NCBI RefSeq assembly: GCF_019802045.1
Contig: NZ_JAHVHU010000001.1
Coordinates: 62,001 to 126,000 of the forward strand
Reading direction: 5' to 3'
Length of the DNA: 64,000 bases
Source: Membranihabitans marinus
GTDB taxonomy: Bacteria > Bacteroidota > Bacteroidia > Chitinophagales > Saprospiraceae
The notes beneath the pieces are model-generated. The model saw only the letters and a program-made list of their open reading frames with translations, did not search any database and had not been told where the DNA came from. A program made the position numbers and the translations under genes. Below are positions 17,720-28,046 of the stretch, piece by piece; position 1 is the stretch's first letter, and the number at the start of each line of letters is the position of its first letter.

Positions 17720-20152
17720 ATGAAAGCTGAAATTCTTTTGCCGTTGCCCGTTCCAGGGACCTACACTTACTTGATCCCACCGGATATGGAGGAAGAGGCG
17801 GTATTTGGTAAAAGAGTGGAAGTTCAGTTTGGTCGGAAAAAGCTTTACACCGGATTAATCGTGGGGATAGAATCTGGCACAGGCGACCAACTAAAAATGA
17901 TCCGTGATATTCTCGATGATGAACCCGTCATTCGAGAGATTCATTACCGGTTTTGGAAATGGATGGCCGAATATTATTGTTCTTTTCTGGGGGACGTAAT
18001 GAATGCGGCGCTTCCGGCTCCGCTAAAAATAGACAGTGAGACTGTATTGCAGCTTAATGTGGATCATGATTATGATGAGATGGACCTGGAGGATGATGCA
18101 TTTCTCATCTCCGATGCCTTGTCCATCCAAAATGAATTGACCTGGGGAGATATTCAGGAAATCCTTCAAAAGAAAAGCATTAATAAAAATGTCAATGAGC
18201 TGATCGATGCGGGAATGGTTGATGTCAAGGAAAAAGCCCTTCGTAAAAACACGCATGAAACTGTAAAAACGTTGATGTGGGCAGCGGAATACCGGGATAA
18301 TCAGAAAGCAGTGATGGAGCAAGTCAGCCGGTCCAAGAAGCAAACCAGAGCAGTCCTGGCTTTTACTACGCTTCGACGGGAAAAGAAACCGCCTATTTCT
18401 CGGTATGAAGTGATGACCAAATCGGATACCGACCATGCCACGATCCGCGCCTTGATAAAAAAAGGCATTCTACTGGAAACAAAAATCAAAAAAAATTTTC
18501 TTGGTGAGTTGATTTTTCGGAAAGGAATGCTGCCCCCGCTGGTAGATTTTCAAAAGAAAGCCCTGGCAGAGATGGAGCAAGCGTTTGAGTCCACACCCGT
18601 GGTTCTCTTGGAGGGAGTGACAGGAAGTGGGAAGACCAGGCTCTACCTGGAATGGATACGCCGGGTCAAAGAAGCAGGACAGCAAATCTTGTTTATGATT
18701 CCGGAGATCGCATTGACTACGCACATCATTCATAGATTGGAAGCTATTTTTGAATCGGATGTGATCGTTTATCACAGCCGGGTGTCTGAGAAAAGCCGGA
18801 TGGAAGCTTATCACAGTGTACGATTCGGTGCGCCGTTGGTCATTGGTACCCGATCTGCCTTGTTGCTTCCTTTTCAAAATCTGGGATTGATAATAGTCGA
18901 TGAAGAACATGACCGTTCCTATAAACAACTGAATCCTGCACCCCGCTATCATGGCCGGGACAGTGCCGTATACCTGGCACTTCTGTCTGACGCCCGGGTT
19001 ATTCTCGGATCTGCAACGCCTTCCCTGGAATCGCTGGTAAATGTTCAGGAAGGAAAGTACGGTCATGTAATGATGAAGGAACGTTTTGGCTTAATGGAAA
19101 TGCCCGAAATCCAGATTGTGGATATGCGACAGGTGCAGATGAGTGAAGAACAGGCAGAAATCGGTTTTTCTCCCCAATTATTACAAGCCATCCATCAGAT
19201 GCTGGATGCGGGCCGGCAAGTCATGGTTTTTCAGAACAGACGGGGCTTTGCTCCGGTTTTTTTGTGTGATCATTGTGGACATGTGGTTCAGTGTGATTCG
19301 TGTGATGTAAGCATGACCTATCATAAATTTTCAGAAAAACTACAATGTCATTATTGCCGCAAGGAAAAACCAGTACCGAAGGAATGTCCTTCCTGTCATT
19401 TTTGGAGTATGAAAATGTATGGTATGGGAACTGAAAAGCTCGAGGAGCATCTTCAGTCTCTTTTGCCTGATGCCACCATCGACCGAATGGATTATGATAC
19501 CGCTTCCGGCCGGAAACGGTTGGAACGGATCCTGACCCGGTTTTCTAATAATGAAACACAGATTCTGGTTGGCACTCAAATGATTGCGAAAGGCCTGGAT
19601 TTTGAAAATGTGGGTCTCGTCGTGGTACCCCGGGCTGACCAATTGTTTTCTTTTCCTGATTTTCGTTCCGCTGAAAATGCGCTACAGATGCTTCGTCAGG
19701 TCAGTGGCCGGTCGGGTCGGAAAAAAGAAAAAGGTCAGGTCTTGATACAGACCTACAATCCGGATCATCCTGTCATACAGAGTTTGATGAGTGGAGATGA
19801 CCGGGGGTTTTATCAGCAGGAATTAGAAGAGCGAAAGGTTTTTCGGTTTGCGCCTTATTACCGGATGGTGAAAGTGACTTTCCGAAATAAAAATCGCAAA
19901 AAGAACACGCAGGTTGCTTATGAACTGTATCATTATTTACAAGCCAGTTTTGGAGACCGGGTCAGCGTTCCTGTGGAACCCCTGGTGAGCTATATTAATC
20001 ATTACTATCTGCTGGATGTGTTTGTCAAGCTTCACCGAAACCGGAAGGAAGGTACTTTTTTCAGAAAGCGGTTGAACCATTTCATCCGAGAGGTGAAAAG
20101 TCGGCCCGGATTTAGCAATTTTCGAATGATCGTGAATGTGGATCCAATTTAG
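17720..20152 (+). CDS. priA: Primosomal protein N' (replication-restart helicase PriA)
   Basis: 810 residues. N-terminal 3'-DNA-binding domain opens MKAEILLPLPVPGTYTY. The SF2 helicase core follows, with Walker A GVTGSGKT (about 299-306), the DEEH box in IIVDEEHDRSYK (about 393) and the C-terminal helicase motifs including QMIAKGLDFENV and GRSGRKKEKGQV. Eight zinc-binding cysteines lie between about 515 and 560 (CDHCGHVVQCDSC, CHYC and CPSC groups). PriA reloads the replisome at stalled forks. Length is typical. It is convergent with fbp, with a 120-base gap holding no strong terminator. Confidence 0.97.
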   Translation: MKAEILLPLPVPGTYTYLIPPDMEEEAVFGKRVEVQFGRKKLYTGLIVGIESGTGDQLKMIRDILDDEPVIREIHYRFWKWMAEYYCSFLGDVMNAALPAPLKIDSETVLQLNVDHDYDEMDLEDDAFLISDALSIQNELTWGDIQEILQKKSINKNVNELIDAGMVDVKEKALRKNTHETVKTLMWAAEYRDNQKAVMEQVSRSKKQTRAVLAFTTLRREKKPPISRYEVMTKSDTDHATIRALIKKGILLETKIKKNFLGELIFRKGMLPPLVDFQKKALAEMEQAFESTPVVLLEGVTGSGKTRLYLEWIRRVKEAGQQILFMIPEIALTTHIIHRLEAIFESDVIVYHSRVSEKSRMEAYHSVRFGAPLVIGTRSALLLPFQNLGLIIVDEEHDRSYKQLNPAPRYHGRDSAVYLALLSDARVILGSATPSLESLVNVQEGKYGHVMMKERFGLMEMPEIQIVDMRQVQMSEEQAEIGFSPQLLQAIHQMLDAGRQVMVFQNRRGFAPVFLCDHCGHVVQCDSCDVSMTYHKFSEKLQCHYCRKEKPVPKECPSCHFWSMKMYGMGTEKLEEHLQSLLPDATIDRMDYDTASGRKRLERILTRFSNNETQILVGTQMIAKGLDFENVGLVVVPRADQLFSFPDFRSAENALQMLRQVSGRSGRKKEKGQVLIQTYNPDHPVIQSLMSGDDRGFYQQELEERKVFRFAPYYRMVKVTFRNKNRKKNTQVAYELYHYLQASFGDRVSVPVEPLVSYINHYYLLDVFVKLHRNRKEGTFFRKRLNHFIREVKSRPGFSNFRMIVNVDPI

Positions 20153-20272
20153 TTTATAGTTCTTTGTACTTAGGATTTAGTCGAGTGATGCAAAAAAGCG
20201 TTCATAGGATGTTTAAATCTTGGTTTGGGAGTCAATGATAAATCTATCATTATTACAACTAAGCACTAAAAA

Positions 20273-21271
20273 CTAAGTTCTTCCTAAAAATTCCTCCACC
20301 TTCTCCACCATGCGGGGACTTCCGCAAATAAATGGAATACGCTGGTGAAGTTCATCAGGCTGAATATCGAGGATTCGGCGTGATCCGTCGGTTGCTTTAC
20401 CCTTCGCTTGTTCAGTGAGAAAAGCAATGGGGTTGGCTTCGTATTGGAGCCGGAGTTTACCCTGTTTGTATTTTGTGCTTTCCGGGTAGAGATAGATGCC
20501 ACCCTGGATCAGATTACGGTGAAAATCAGAGACCAAAGAGCCGATATATCGGCTGGTATAAGGGCGATCACCTTCTTCTCTTTGGCAATACTTTATATAG
20601 TCCTTGATTCCGCGAGGAAAATCCCGGTAATATCCTTCGTTAACCGAATAGGTCGTTCCGGTCTCGGGAAAGGTCATGCCTGGATTGGATAAATAGAAAG
20701 TTCCAATAGCAGGATTCAAAGTAAATCCGTTCACTCCGTTTCCCATTGTGAGAACCATCATGGTAGAGGTCCCGTAAATAATATATCCGGCAGCTACTTG
20801 TTGGTTCCCGGGCTGCAAAAAGTCAGTTTTGTTGACGGGTGATCCGATCGGTGAAATACGCCGGTGGATGGAAAATATGGTCCCCACAGAAACACTGACA
20901 TCGATATTGGAGGATCCGTCCAGCGGATCCATGGAGAGGATATAATTATTCTTGTTGCCACCATCCAGTCCGGTAACCGGAATGAAGTCTTCATCTTCTT
21001 CTGAAAGAATACCGCAAACAATGTCTCTGGAAACAAGGGCTTGTTTAAACGTTTCATTGGCAAACACATCCAGTTTCTTCTGATCTTCCCCCTGTACATT
21101 GGTGTCTCCGGCTTTGCCTAAAATGTCCACCAGTCCGGCGCGGTTGATTTCGTGATTGACAATTTTTGCCGCCAGTTTTATGGAGTTCAGTAATTGAGAG
21201 AATTCGCCCGTGGAGTAAGGGAATTGCTTTTCCCGTTCGATAATGAATTCGTCTAAAGTTAAAGTTTTCAT
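20273..21271 (-). CDS. fbp: Class 1 fructose-1,6-bisphosphatase
   Basis: 332 residues. [15 protein letters not shown] (58-72) and DPLDGSSN (115-122) are the metal- and phosphate-binding motifs of the class I FBPase/inositol-monophosphatase fold. Further on lie [19 protein letters not shown] (substrate-binding loop) and LRLQYEANP. The enzyme makes fructose 6-phosphate in gluconeogenesis in the cytoplasm. Length and motif spacing are normal. The promoter candidate lies at 21299. Confidence 0.97.
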   Translation of the reverse strand: MKTLTLDEFIIEREKQFPYSTGEFSQLLNSIKLAAKIVNHEINRAGLVDILGKAGDTNVQGEDQKKLDVFANETFKQALVSRDIVCGILSEEDEDFIPVTGLDGGNKNNYILSMDPLDGSSNIDVSVSVGTIFSIHRRISPIGSPVNKTDFLQPGNQQVAAGYIIYGTSTMMVLTMGNGVNGFTLNPAIGTFYLSNPGMTFPETGTTYSVNEGYYRDFPRGIKDYIKYCQREEGDRPYTSRYIGSLVSDFHRNLIQGGIYLYPESTKYKQGKLRLQYEANPIAFLTEQAKGKATDGSRRILDIQPDELHQRIPFICGSPRMVEKVEEFLGRT

Positions 21272-21298
21272 GGTCTGAATTTATAATCGCTTGTTGTT

Positions 21299-21306
21299 CA
21301 AAGATA
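21299..21306 (-). promoter_or_regulatory. Candidate -7 box for fbp
   Basis: Read on the minus strand, TATCTTTG matches TAnnTTTG exactly and lies 27 bases from the fbp ATG, giving a short leader. No -33 TTG sits at the usual 19-base spacing, so support is partial. Confidence 0.4.
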
Positions 21307-21458
21307 GTAAAAAATGCCTCGCGGTAATGGGACAATTCCGGACTTTGGTAGTAGGTCCCCTATTCTGGAAGTCTCATTTTTACACTTTTTAAGTCAATTA
21401 ACTACGGAAGATTGGGAATGTAACGGGATCTTCTTATTTTGATCAAAAATGTAAGACT

Positions 21459-22361
21459 ATGACAAATGCCAAATCCTTTTCATCTTTGACTGCTCAGAGC
21501 AAAGTCTCTTCACAGTGTGCACTGGGCGAAGGCCCGATATGGGATGATCAAAGGGAACAGATCTTTTGGGTGGATATTCTAGGCAATGCGGTTCATTGGT
21601 CAAACGAAGACGGAATGGATCATCAATCATTCCAGACACCGGATTATGTATCCAATATCTTTTTGACAAAAGAAGGAGATGATTTGATTTTATGCCTGCC
21701 GGACGCTTTCTACCTTTGGAATCCCGAATCAAAGAATCTCAAAAAATGGATAGAAATGCCCGATTATGATCCACATGTACGGACCAACGATGGATTTTGT
21801 GATATCCATGGCAACCTGTGGATCGGCACCATGGCCCTTAGTGAAAAACCCAAACTGGGAAAACTTTATCTATTGGATGCCGATCAAAACTGGCACACCA
21901 TGCTGGATGAAACGTCCATATCCAACGGAATTCGGTGCAGTTCTGATGGAACGACGTACTACTATATTGATACTCCCACGCAGTTGATCAGGGAATTTCG
22001 GTTTGATTCAGATACCATCACCTGGGAATTTGTTCGGAATGTCATAGAAATTCCCGTGGAAGAAGGACACCCCGATGGTATGTCGATGGATGCAGAGGGC
22101 CGACTTTGGGTGTCGCTCTGGAATGGATATGGTGTGGTCTGTGTCGATCCCGAAAAAGGGGAAGTCGTCGATCGGGTCGAGGTGGCCGCACCGCAGGTAT
22201 CCGCTAATATTTTTGGTGGGAAAAATCAAGATCGATTGTTTATCACCACAGCCCGGAAGGAACTTTCTGAAAGTAAATTGGATGTCTATCCCTTGACCGG
22301 TGATTTATTTTACGTTCCGATGAATGTGACCGGAAGCGAAACCTACCGGCGGGACGTGTAG
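21459..22361 (+). CDS. SMP-30/gluconolactonase family protein
   Basis: 300 residues, a six-bladed beta-propeller. The metal ligands of the family are visible: E24 in ALGEGPIWDD, N110 in RTNDG, N156 in SISNGI, and the Asp in GHPDGMSMD. The set binds one divalent cation and opens sugar lactones such as glucono- or galactonolactone. A signal peptide is absent, so it acts in the cytoplasm. The gene has its own region between fbp and a broken deacetylase gene. The pathway is not clear from neighbours. Confidence 0.92.
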   Translation: MTNAKSFSSLTAQSKVSSQCALGEGPIWDDQREQIFWVDILGNAVHWSNEDGMDHQSFQTPDYVSNIFLTKEGDDLILCLPDAFYLWNPESKNLKKWIEMPDYDPHVRTNDGFCDIHGNLWIGTMALSEKPKLGKLYLLDADQNWHTMLDETSISNGIRCSSDGTTYYYIDTPTQLIREFRFDSDTITWEFVRNVIEIPVEEGHPDGMSMDAEGRLWVSLWNGYGVVCVDPEKGEVVDRVEVAAPQVSANIFGGKNQDRLFITTARKELSESKLDVYPLTGDLFYVPMNVTGSETYRRDV

Positions 22362-22754
22362 AAGGTTTAGAAGTTGAGAAGAATTATATCTCTTGATTGT
22401 ACCATAATAATACCGGAGGGAATAAAGGTCATAGTACCACCGGGAAAGCGGGGAACCGCCGGGGTTGAAAGACCCTGGATAGGTGTATGGCATCATTTGA
22501 GTCTCTTGGGTACGGCACTCTGATCACAAAGAATTGGCAAAACTACGGTATCTGTTGAATCTGTTTTCTCTTGGTTTGTGGACTTAGATGGTTGAGTTGT
22601 TGCGAAAGTGTCTGGTTTTTTTAATACCTCGGTAGTGACATGCTCACATCATTTGGGCATATCCAGTGTAAAAGATGCCCAAACCTCAAACGGAGTACCC
22701 CACCGTGGCATAAAGTAACCGATAAGAGAGTACCATGGTACGATGATAAGATTA
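22362..22754. other. Intergenic stretch with a 9-bp perfect inverted repeat and GC-rich hairpin words
   Basis: No gene is seen in about 390 bases. TTTGGGCAT (22652-22660) is repeated inverted as ATGCCCAAA (22675-22683) around 14 bases. Around 22440-22475 the text GGGAACCGCCGGGGTT with AAGACCCTGG looks like REP-type intergenic sequence. Nothing else is recognised. Confidence 0.55.
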
Positions 22755-23553
22755 TCAATGATGAAATGCCTGAAATGAATAACCGATCTTGGTCAGGGTG
22801 TCGATCAATGGCCCTAAATGATCGTAAAACTTGTCTTTACGTCGGGGGTCGGTGCCCAGATGTACAAGAATAATTGCTCCGTTTAATGTATGTTTTTTTT
22901 CATAGTTCATCAGGTCTTCGAAGACCGTTTTTGAAGAAGTGTAACGATTTCCCATTTCGGGCCAGGTATAATCCCGGGCTGTGCCGATACCCGGTGTAAG
23001 ATTGATCAAAGTCAGGTCCATATCCGCTGTCCAGCGAACAATGTCGTGGTTGTACCATTCGTAAGGTGGGAGAAATACGGTGGCTTCCGACTGCTGGATG
23101 CCTTGCGCTTGCATGGAGTGGTAATTCGCCCGAAGATCATGGGTGAACGCATCCCGGTCTACCAATGTGGAATCCCGTTGAGACCAGTCTGCATACAATA
23201 AATGCTTATCAGAATGGGCTCCCAAATAATGATCTCCGTTCATTAATGACTCAATAAAAGACTTATTTTCTGGGTTTCGGTAGAAGTCTCCCGTGAAAAA
23301 AAAAAGAAGCCGGGACATTTTTATCGGACAGGGTATGCAGCACTTTTAACCGACCCTCATTGTGATCATGCCCGGAAAATATCAGGTAGATATTTGGCTT
23401 AGTAGTGTCCATCCGCACCACCGCGCCATAAGAGTCCGTGATTACAGAGGACCGGTTTGTTCGAGAAGGTTGATTGAAGGAAGAATGGCAACCAGCTAAT
23501 AATAGAAGGACTGTCAGGATAAGAGCCGATACTATAAAGTTAAGATCTTTGAT
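22755..23553 (-). pseudogene. Polysaccharide deacetylase-like lipoprotein, frameshifted and without a normal start codon
   Basis: The C-terminal 187 codons (22755-23318) read as a NodB-like deacetylase with GAHSDKHLLY, FLPPYEWYN and ILVHLGTDPR. Upstream, in another frame, lie a lipoprotein signal (LLLLAGCHSS) and the domain start NIYLIFSGHDHNEG. The frames meet at ten T residues on the coding strand (23296-23305). With nine T the text would read VPASFFFTGDFYRN, as the family expects. The upstream frame opens directly after a stop with ATC AAA GAT, where ATG would be normal. With one T removed the frame is 265 residues. It is either a decayed gene, a slippage-controlled one, or a sequencing error. 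It would act on cell-wall or surface polysaccharide. Confidence 0.7.
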
Positions 23554-23640
23554 TTATAAGAAGGTTTATGAAGTTTAGACGGTTGAGATGGTTTAGAATA
23601 GCTTTGGGCTACCAATGTACATCATGAATAAATTCCTTCA

Positions 23641-23678
23641 TTAACCATTAACCATTAACCATTAACCATTAACCATTA
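23641..23678. repeat. TTAACCA tandem heptamer array
   Basis: TTAACCA is repeated five times plus three bases directly beside the stop codon of the TPR gene at 23682. It is a simple microsatellite with no coding content. A degenerate relative occurs at 63762-63815. Confidence 0.9.
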
Positions 23679-23681
23679 TTC

Positions 23682-25091
23682 TCATCCGCTTTGGGGCGCA
23701 AAAAACCTGAGCAACGATTGGATGTTGTGGTCCAAGTCTATACCATGCAGGATCTGATGAAAAGTTTCCTGGCCATCATACCGTTCTACCAGAGCCTCCT
23801 CCAGTGTATACATGGCTTCTTCGATGCGATCGGACTTGACCAGTAAAGCTGCTTTGCAATACATGAGTTCCGTATCCATGGTATTGTCAATGCCTTCATT
23901 CAGTACATTGAATGCTTCTTCATGCTCTCCAATGGAGTATAAGAAAAGACCATGTTTTTTCCAAATGTAGGTTTGTTCCGGACCGACTTCTTCAGCCTTT
24001 TGATAGTAATAATGAGATTTGGTGAATTCACCCAGTCGGCAATAAGCTGACCCCATGGCCGCATAATATTCTTCGCGGAGATTTTCAAGTCGAAGAGCCT
24101 TTTGATATTGGTGGATGGCACTGAGGTATTCCTCTTTTTCGTAATGGCACCGACCGATCAAATAATAAACTTCGTCGTTGTACGGGTCGAGTCGTTTAGC
24201 TTTTTTGAAAATGCGCCGGGCTTTGTCAAAATTGTTCAATTTTAGATGGCAATGCGCAATAAGTATCATAAGCTCTGCGTCCGGCCCTGTGAGTTCGTAC
24301 CATTCTTTGTAGCATTCCAGTGCTTCTGCGTACCGTCCCAGTTCAAACAGTAAATCACCCCGATCCTGATACCCCAACTCAAAATCTGGCTCAATGAGAT
24401 ATGCGTATTCATAAGCATTCAGAGCCTTTTCGTAATCTCCGACGCAGGAATAAGCCTGACCAAGATTGTACCACGCCAGGTAAGAATAAGGTTCTTCATT
24501 GATGATTTTATTGTGTAGCACAATGGATTCATCAAATGCGTTGATCATTTCAGCAGCGACCCATATCTTGCGAAGAGATTTTTCATTAACGGGATAACAC
24601 AGCAAAGAGAATCGCAGTGACTCAAACATCTCTTCGTAGTCCTCCAGCGCCTCATGAACGAGTCCTTCCAGAAAATAAATTTGGCTGAATTCTTCATTGT
24701 CGGCTCCGTTCTTGAGCGTCTCGAGGATGGTCATGGCTTCATTGATTTCTTTCTGCGCGATCAGTATGCGTACTTTAAGCAACTGAACCTCAAAATCAAA
24801 AGGTGCAATCAACAACGCACCTTCCACACCATTTAGTGCATGATCCAATTCACGCAACTGATAATAAAGCTCGATTTGCTGAACTCGGAAATTGAGATTG
24901 TAAGGGTATTGTCTGACGGCTTCACGAGCTACTTTACCTGCATTCGCATATTCATGCTCATCCACATAATAATCCATCAATTTCTGAAGTTGATGTTCTT
25001 CCAGGTAGATATCGATCCCGGATTGAATCATTTCTTCGAATTGACGGACAAGCTGGAAGATGTCAAAATTGTTATTAGGTTCACATTCCAT
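23682..25091 (-). CDS. Tetratricopeptide-repeat protein
   Basis: Start placed at the ATG at 25091 (MECEPNNNFDIFQLVRQFEE). The 24 earlier codons give an odd Cys- and Ile-rich lead that looks non-coding. The protein is 469 residues and almost wholly helical, with at least ten TPR units. Clear examples carry the W-x3-G-x2-Y or A-x-x-x-Y pattern, such as YLAWYNLGQAYSCVGDYEKA, DEVYYLIGRCHYEKEEYLSA and YYAAMGSAYCRLGEFTKS. There is no signal peptide, so it is cytoplasmic and serves as a protein-binding scaffold. The partner is unknown. Acidic surface residues are many. Confidence 0.88.
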   Translation of the reverse strand: MECEPNNNFDIFQLVRQFEEMIQSGIDIYLEEHQLQKLMDYYVDEHEYANAGKVAREAVRQYPYNLNFRVQQIELYYQLRELDHALNGVEGALLIAPFDFEVQLLKVRILIAQKEINEAMTILETLKNGADNEEFSQIYFLEGLVHEALEDYEEMFESLRFSLLCYPVNEKSLRKIWVAAEMINAFDESIVLHNKIINEEPYSYLAWYNLGQAYSCVGDYEKALNAYEYAYLIEPDFELGYQDRGDLLFELGRYAEALECYKEWYELTGPDAELMILIAHCHLKLNNFDKARRIFKKAKRLDPYNDEVYYLIGRCHYEKEEYLSAIHQYQKALRLENLREEYYAAMGSAYCRLGEFTKSHYYYQKAEEVGPEQTYIWKKHGLFLYSIGEHEEAFNVLNEGIDNTMDTELMYCKAALLVKSDRIEEAMYTLEEALVERYDGQETFHQILHGIDLDHNIQSLLRFFAPQSG

Positions 25092-26030
25092 GTCAATAGG
25101 GGGATTATTAAACTTGTCGATTGTAAATATACAGAAATTACATCCACAATAAATAATATTCACGGATACTTTTTCAGTCTTCCGTTGGTATTACTTTTAA
25201 TTCTAATAACATTATAAAGTATTGATAATCAAAAATATACATGATGGCTTGTTTAGTTATTAAATTTAAGTGTATTATATAATGGTTTATAAATAATTCA
25301 TGAATGAATGTGCAAGAAGGTCATATCAAAACTGTTAAATTTTCTGGAAGTTGCAGAAAAATGAGTTGCTATCCCTGATTTTTAAAAACCACTGGTTTTC
25401 AGACGGTTTTAAAATATAAATATATAGCGACGCGTAGCGGTTAAAAACGGATTGAGTTTTGTTGTTCAGACATGGATGTTTGGAAAATACAGAGGACGAT
25501 GGGCTATCTTGATTAAGCATCCACGCATTTCGAATGACACCATTTTACCCCGGAAAATTCATGGCTTTTGATTTACCTACCTGGCGTTGATTATTCTTTT
25601 TATAGCAGTTAGACAGGTGCAGATATGAGTGAATGCAGTCTCGGCTCACCCGAGACCTAAGGAAGTCAATCTAGCTCTGATGAAGGAACCGAAACATCCC
25701 TGTTTCGGGCGAGCAAGCATGAATTGCATTTAAAAAACTATAGACATATAGCTTCAGGAATAGTATTCTATTTCAAGGAATTATTAACATGACCGAATTC
25801 ACGGCTGAGCCGAGACAGAAAGTTCAGTATGACTGAGCAAAATCTCGCCAAGGGCGAGATCGAATGTTGGTATATACAACATTCCCCGCCTTGGCTGTGG
25901 GAGGGCTCTGTCCCGAGGATAATGTATGAATCAAAAGTCAAACGTCGTCCAAATTTGGGCGATGGAATATGCCCAATTTTGGAAATTATGCAATTAATGC
26001 GCTGCATATGATGCATCATACTAGATTGAC
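25092..26030. other. Gene-free, hairpin-rich stretch upstream of the group II intron
   Basis: No gene is supported in about 940 bases. 25092-25560 is AT-rich. From 25638 it carries several hairpins: GTCTCGG/CCGAGAC (25638-25656), ATCTCGCC/GGCGAGAT (25842-25860), and a 12-bp arm pair with one mismatch (25949-25960 with 25971-25982). The 11-mer GTCTCGGCTCA at 25638-25648 also returns inverted at 25806-25816. Short frames of 60-83 codons across the hairpins look accidental. Confidence 0.6.
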
Positions 26031-26631
26031 GTGGGGAATAAAGCGGGCTATTGCGCCGTGCAAGTCCATGAGGTGAGGACTTTCACTCAGCGTATTAAAA
26101 TGAGTGAGAACGAAACACCTCTTCGTATCTCTGCAGGTAACCAATCCTGTCTGATAAGGGTTAGCCCCCCATCAGAAGCGAGTCTTGCATAGTAAGTAGA
26201 GATGCTTGCATGAAGCGTAGACAGCGACTGCAAAAGGTGAGGAATTAGTCTCGCAAGATTATATAAAACCGGAGCTTTAGGCATTAGCCCACCTGGAGCT
26301 ATATGGTGCAATCGAAATGGCGAGATTGTTACTGTCCGGTCGGGATCTTGGACCTGATCAAATGCAGAATAGGGATACATGGGAACACGGGAGAGCCTCC
26401 CGTCTCCACACGAGTAAGGAATGGGCATCCTAACGGAATGGTCCAGGAGCTGACGGTATTCAATGTCACCGTCAGTTACGTTAAGGAAGAAGACATTGAC
26501 GTAGTGGTATCTGAGCCGAGGGAAACCGAAGGCAAGGAAATGGACGAAGGCAGTCTTAGCTACCTCATAGTACTGCATAAAGCCGGGAAATCAGTCCCAT
26601 GAAAGCCGGTGAATAGGGAAGGAGTGTAGCC

Positions 26632-27975
26632 TTGAATCGGGACTGTGTAAAGGAAACATTAACTAAACCAGATTTGGTAAAAAGAATGTCAACAGAATTA
26701 ACACAGATAGCAGAAAGAGCAAGGAAGCATCAGGGGCAGGCCCTGACGAACCTACATCAGTTCATTGATGCCAGGACGCTCGAAGATAGTTTACTCAGAC
26801 TCAACCGGGTCAGTAGTCCTGGAGTTGATCAACAAGATTGGGCAAGCTATAACGAGGAGCGTTCGATGCGGATACCTGAGCTGCTGAGTAGATTCAAAAG
26901 TGGTACATATAAGGCACCCCCGATACGCAGGGTGTACATTCCGAAGGGGAAAGGAGGCCAGCGTCCGCTGGGTATACCTACCATTGAGGACAAGGTACTA
27001 CAAGAGAGTGTGCGACGGATACTTGAGCCTATATATGAGGTGGACTTCAAGCCATTTTCATTTGGTTTCAGGAAAGGGTATTCTGCACATCAGGCAGTGG
27101 AATACATGTTTAACAAAGTAAGTTTTGAAGGGATGCACTATATAATAGATGCGGATATTAAGAACTATTTTGGGAGCATTAACCATGGCCAGCTTCGGGA
27201 ATTTCTTGATCTACGGGTGAAAGATGGAGTGGTACGTAAGATGATAGATAAATGGCTGAAGGCAGGAATACTGGAAGAAGGACAGCTTAGCTATCCGAAA
27301 GAAGGTACGCCCCAAGGAGGAGTAATATCTCCATTGCTGAGCAATATCTACCTTCATTACGTACTGGATGCGTGGTTTTCAGAAGAGATACAGCCACGAC
27401 TGAAAGGGAGAAGCTTTATCGTACGATATGCCGATGATTTTGTGCTGGGATTTGAAGAAGCGGGAGATGTATCCCGAGTGATGCGGGTTCTACCGAAGCG
27501 ATTCAAGAAATTCAATCTTGAATTGCACCCTACCAAAACTCAGATAATTAATCTAGACAACAACCGAGGTGAAGGACAGAGATCATTTGACTTTCTTGGA
27601 TTCACGCATTATCTTGGTAAGAGCCGTAAAGGCTACCTGGTATTGAAGCGTAAGACGAGTAAGACTAAGTTCACCCTGTCCCTTTCAAAGATTAGAGACT
27701 GGATTAGGCAAAATCGACACAGGCCGCTAAAAGAATTGATCGTACTACTGAACTCTAAGCTACGAGGTCACTATAGCTATTATGGGATCACGTTCAATAG
27801 TCGATGTATCGGCAAGTTCCACAAGGAAGTTGAGCGCACCCTGTTTAAGTGGCTCAACCGGCGAGGCGGGAAACGATCATGGCCTTGGGAAAGGTACGAG
27901 AAGCTGGTCAATGAATGGATACCATTACTACGACCTAGAATCTACCACTCTTTTCTTCCAGCGAATCCGAGTTAA
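26632..27975 (+). CDS. Group II intron reverse transcriptase/maturase, no endonuclease domain
   Basis: 447 residues. The start is TTG at 26632, favoured by a strong Shine-Dalgarno stretch GGAAGGAG with seven bases to the start codon. An ATG at 26686 is the alternative. RT fingers-palm motifs are in order: RRVYIPKGKGGQRPLGIP (99-116), the first catalytic Asp in IIDADIKNYF (171-180), GTPQGGVISP (225-234), and YADD (266-269). Maturase domain X follows with LRGHYSYYGI (377-386). The chain ends at a WLNRRGGKRSWPW/RIYHSF tail without an HNH endonuclease, so insertion would need a nicked or single-stranded target. Confidence 0.95.
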   Translation: MNRDCVKETLTKPDLVKRMSTELTQIAERARKHQGQALTNLHQFIDARTLEDSLLRLNRVSSPGVDQQDWASYNEERSMRIPELLSRFKSGTYKAPPIRRVYIPKGKGGQRPLGIPTIEDKVLQESVRRILEPIYEVDFKPFSFGFRKGYSAHQAVEYMFNKVSFEGMHYIIDADIKNYFGSINHGQLREFLDLRVKDGVVRKMIDKWLKAGILEEGQLSYPKEGTPQGGVISPLLSNIYLHYVLDAWFSEEIQPRLKGRSFIVRYADDFVLGFEEAGDVSRVMRVLPKRFKKFNLELHPTKTQIINLDNNRGEGQRSFDFLGFTHYLGKSRKGYLVLKRKTSKTKFTLSLSKIRDWIRQNRHRPLKELIVLLNSKLRGHYSYYGITFNSRCIGKFHKEVERTLFKWLNRRGGKRSWPWERYEKLVNEWIPLLRPRIYHSFLPANPS

Positions 27976-28046
27976 GAGGAACCGTATGCGGGAAAGCTGC
28001 TCGTACGGATCTGTGAGGGAGCGGGGAGGTAACGAACCGCTCTACT
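27976..28046 (+). ncRNA. Group II intron domains V and VI
   Basis: Immediately after the RT stop comes AACCGTATGCGGGAAAG followed by CTGCTCGTACGG, a hairpin in which CCGTA pairs with TACGG (domain V, about 27976-28011), the catalytic core of the ribozyme. Then GAGCGG (28019-28024) pairs with CCGCTC (28037-28042), with a purine-rich loop, as expected for the branch-point domain VI. Confidence 0.75.

Noticed and set aside
20234-20251. AATGATA/TATCATT hairpin between priA and fbp
   Set aside because: AT-only stem with no following T run on either strand; too weak for a terminator call.
25768-26019. An 83-codon minus-strand and a 60-codon plus-strand frame upstream of the intron
   Set aside because: They cover hairpins and look random; no homologue recognised.
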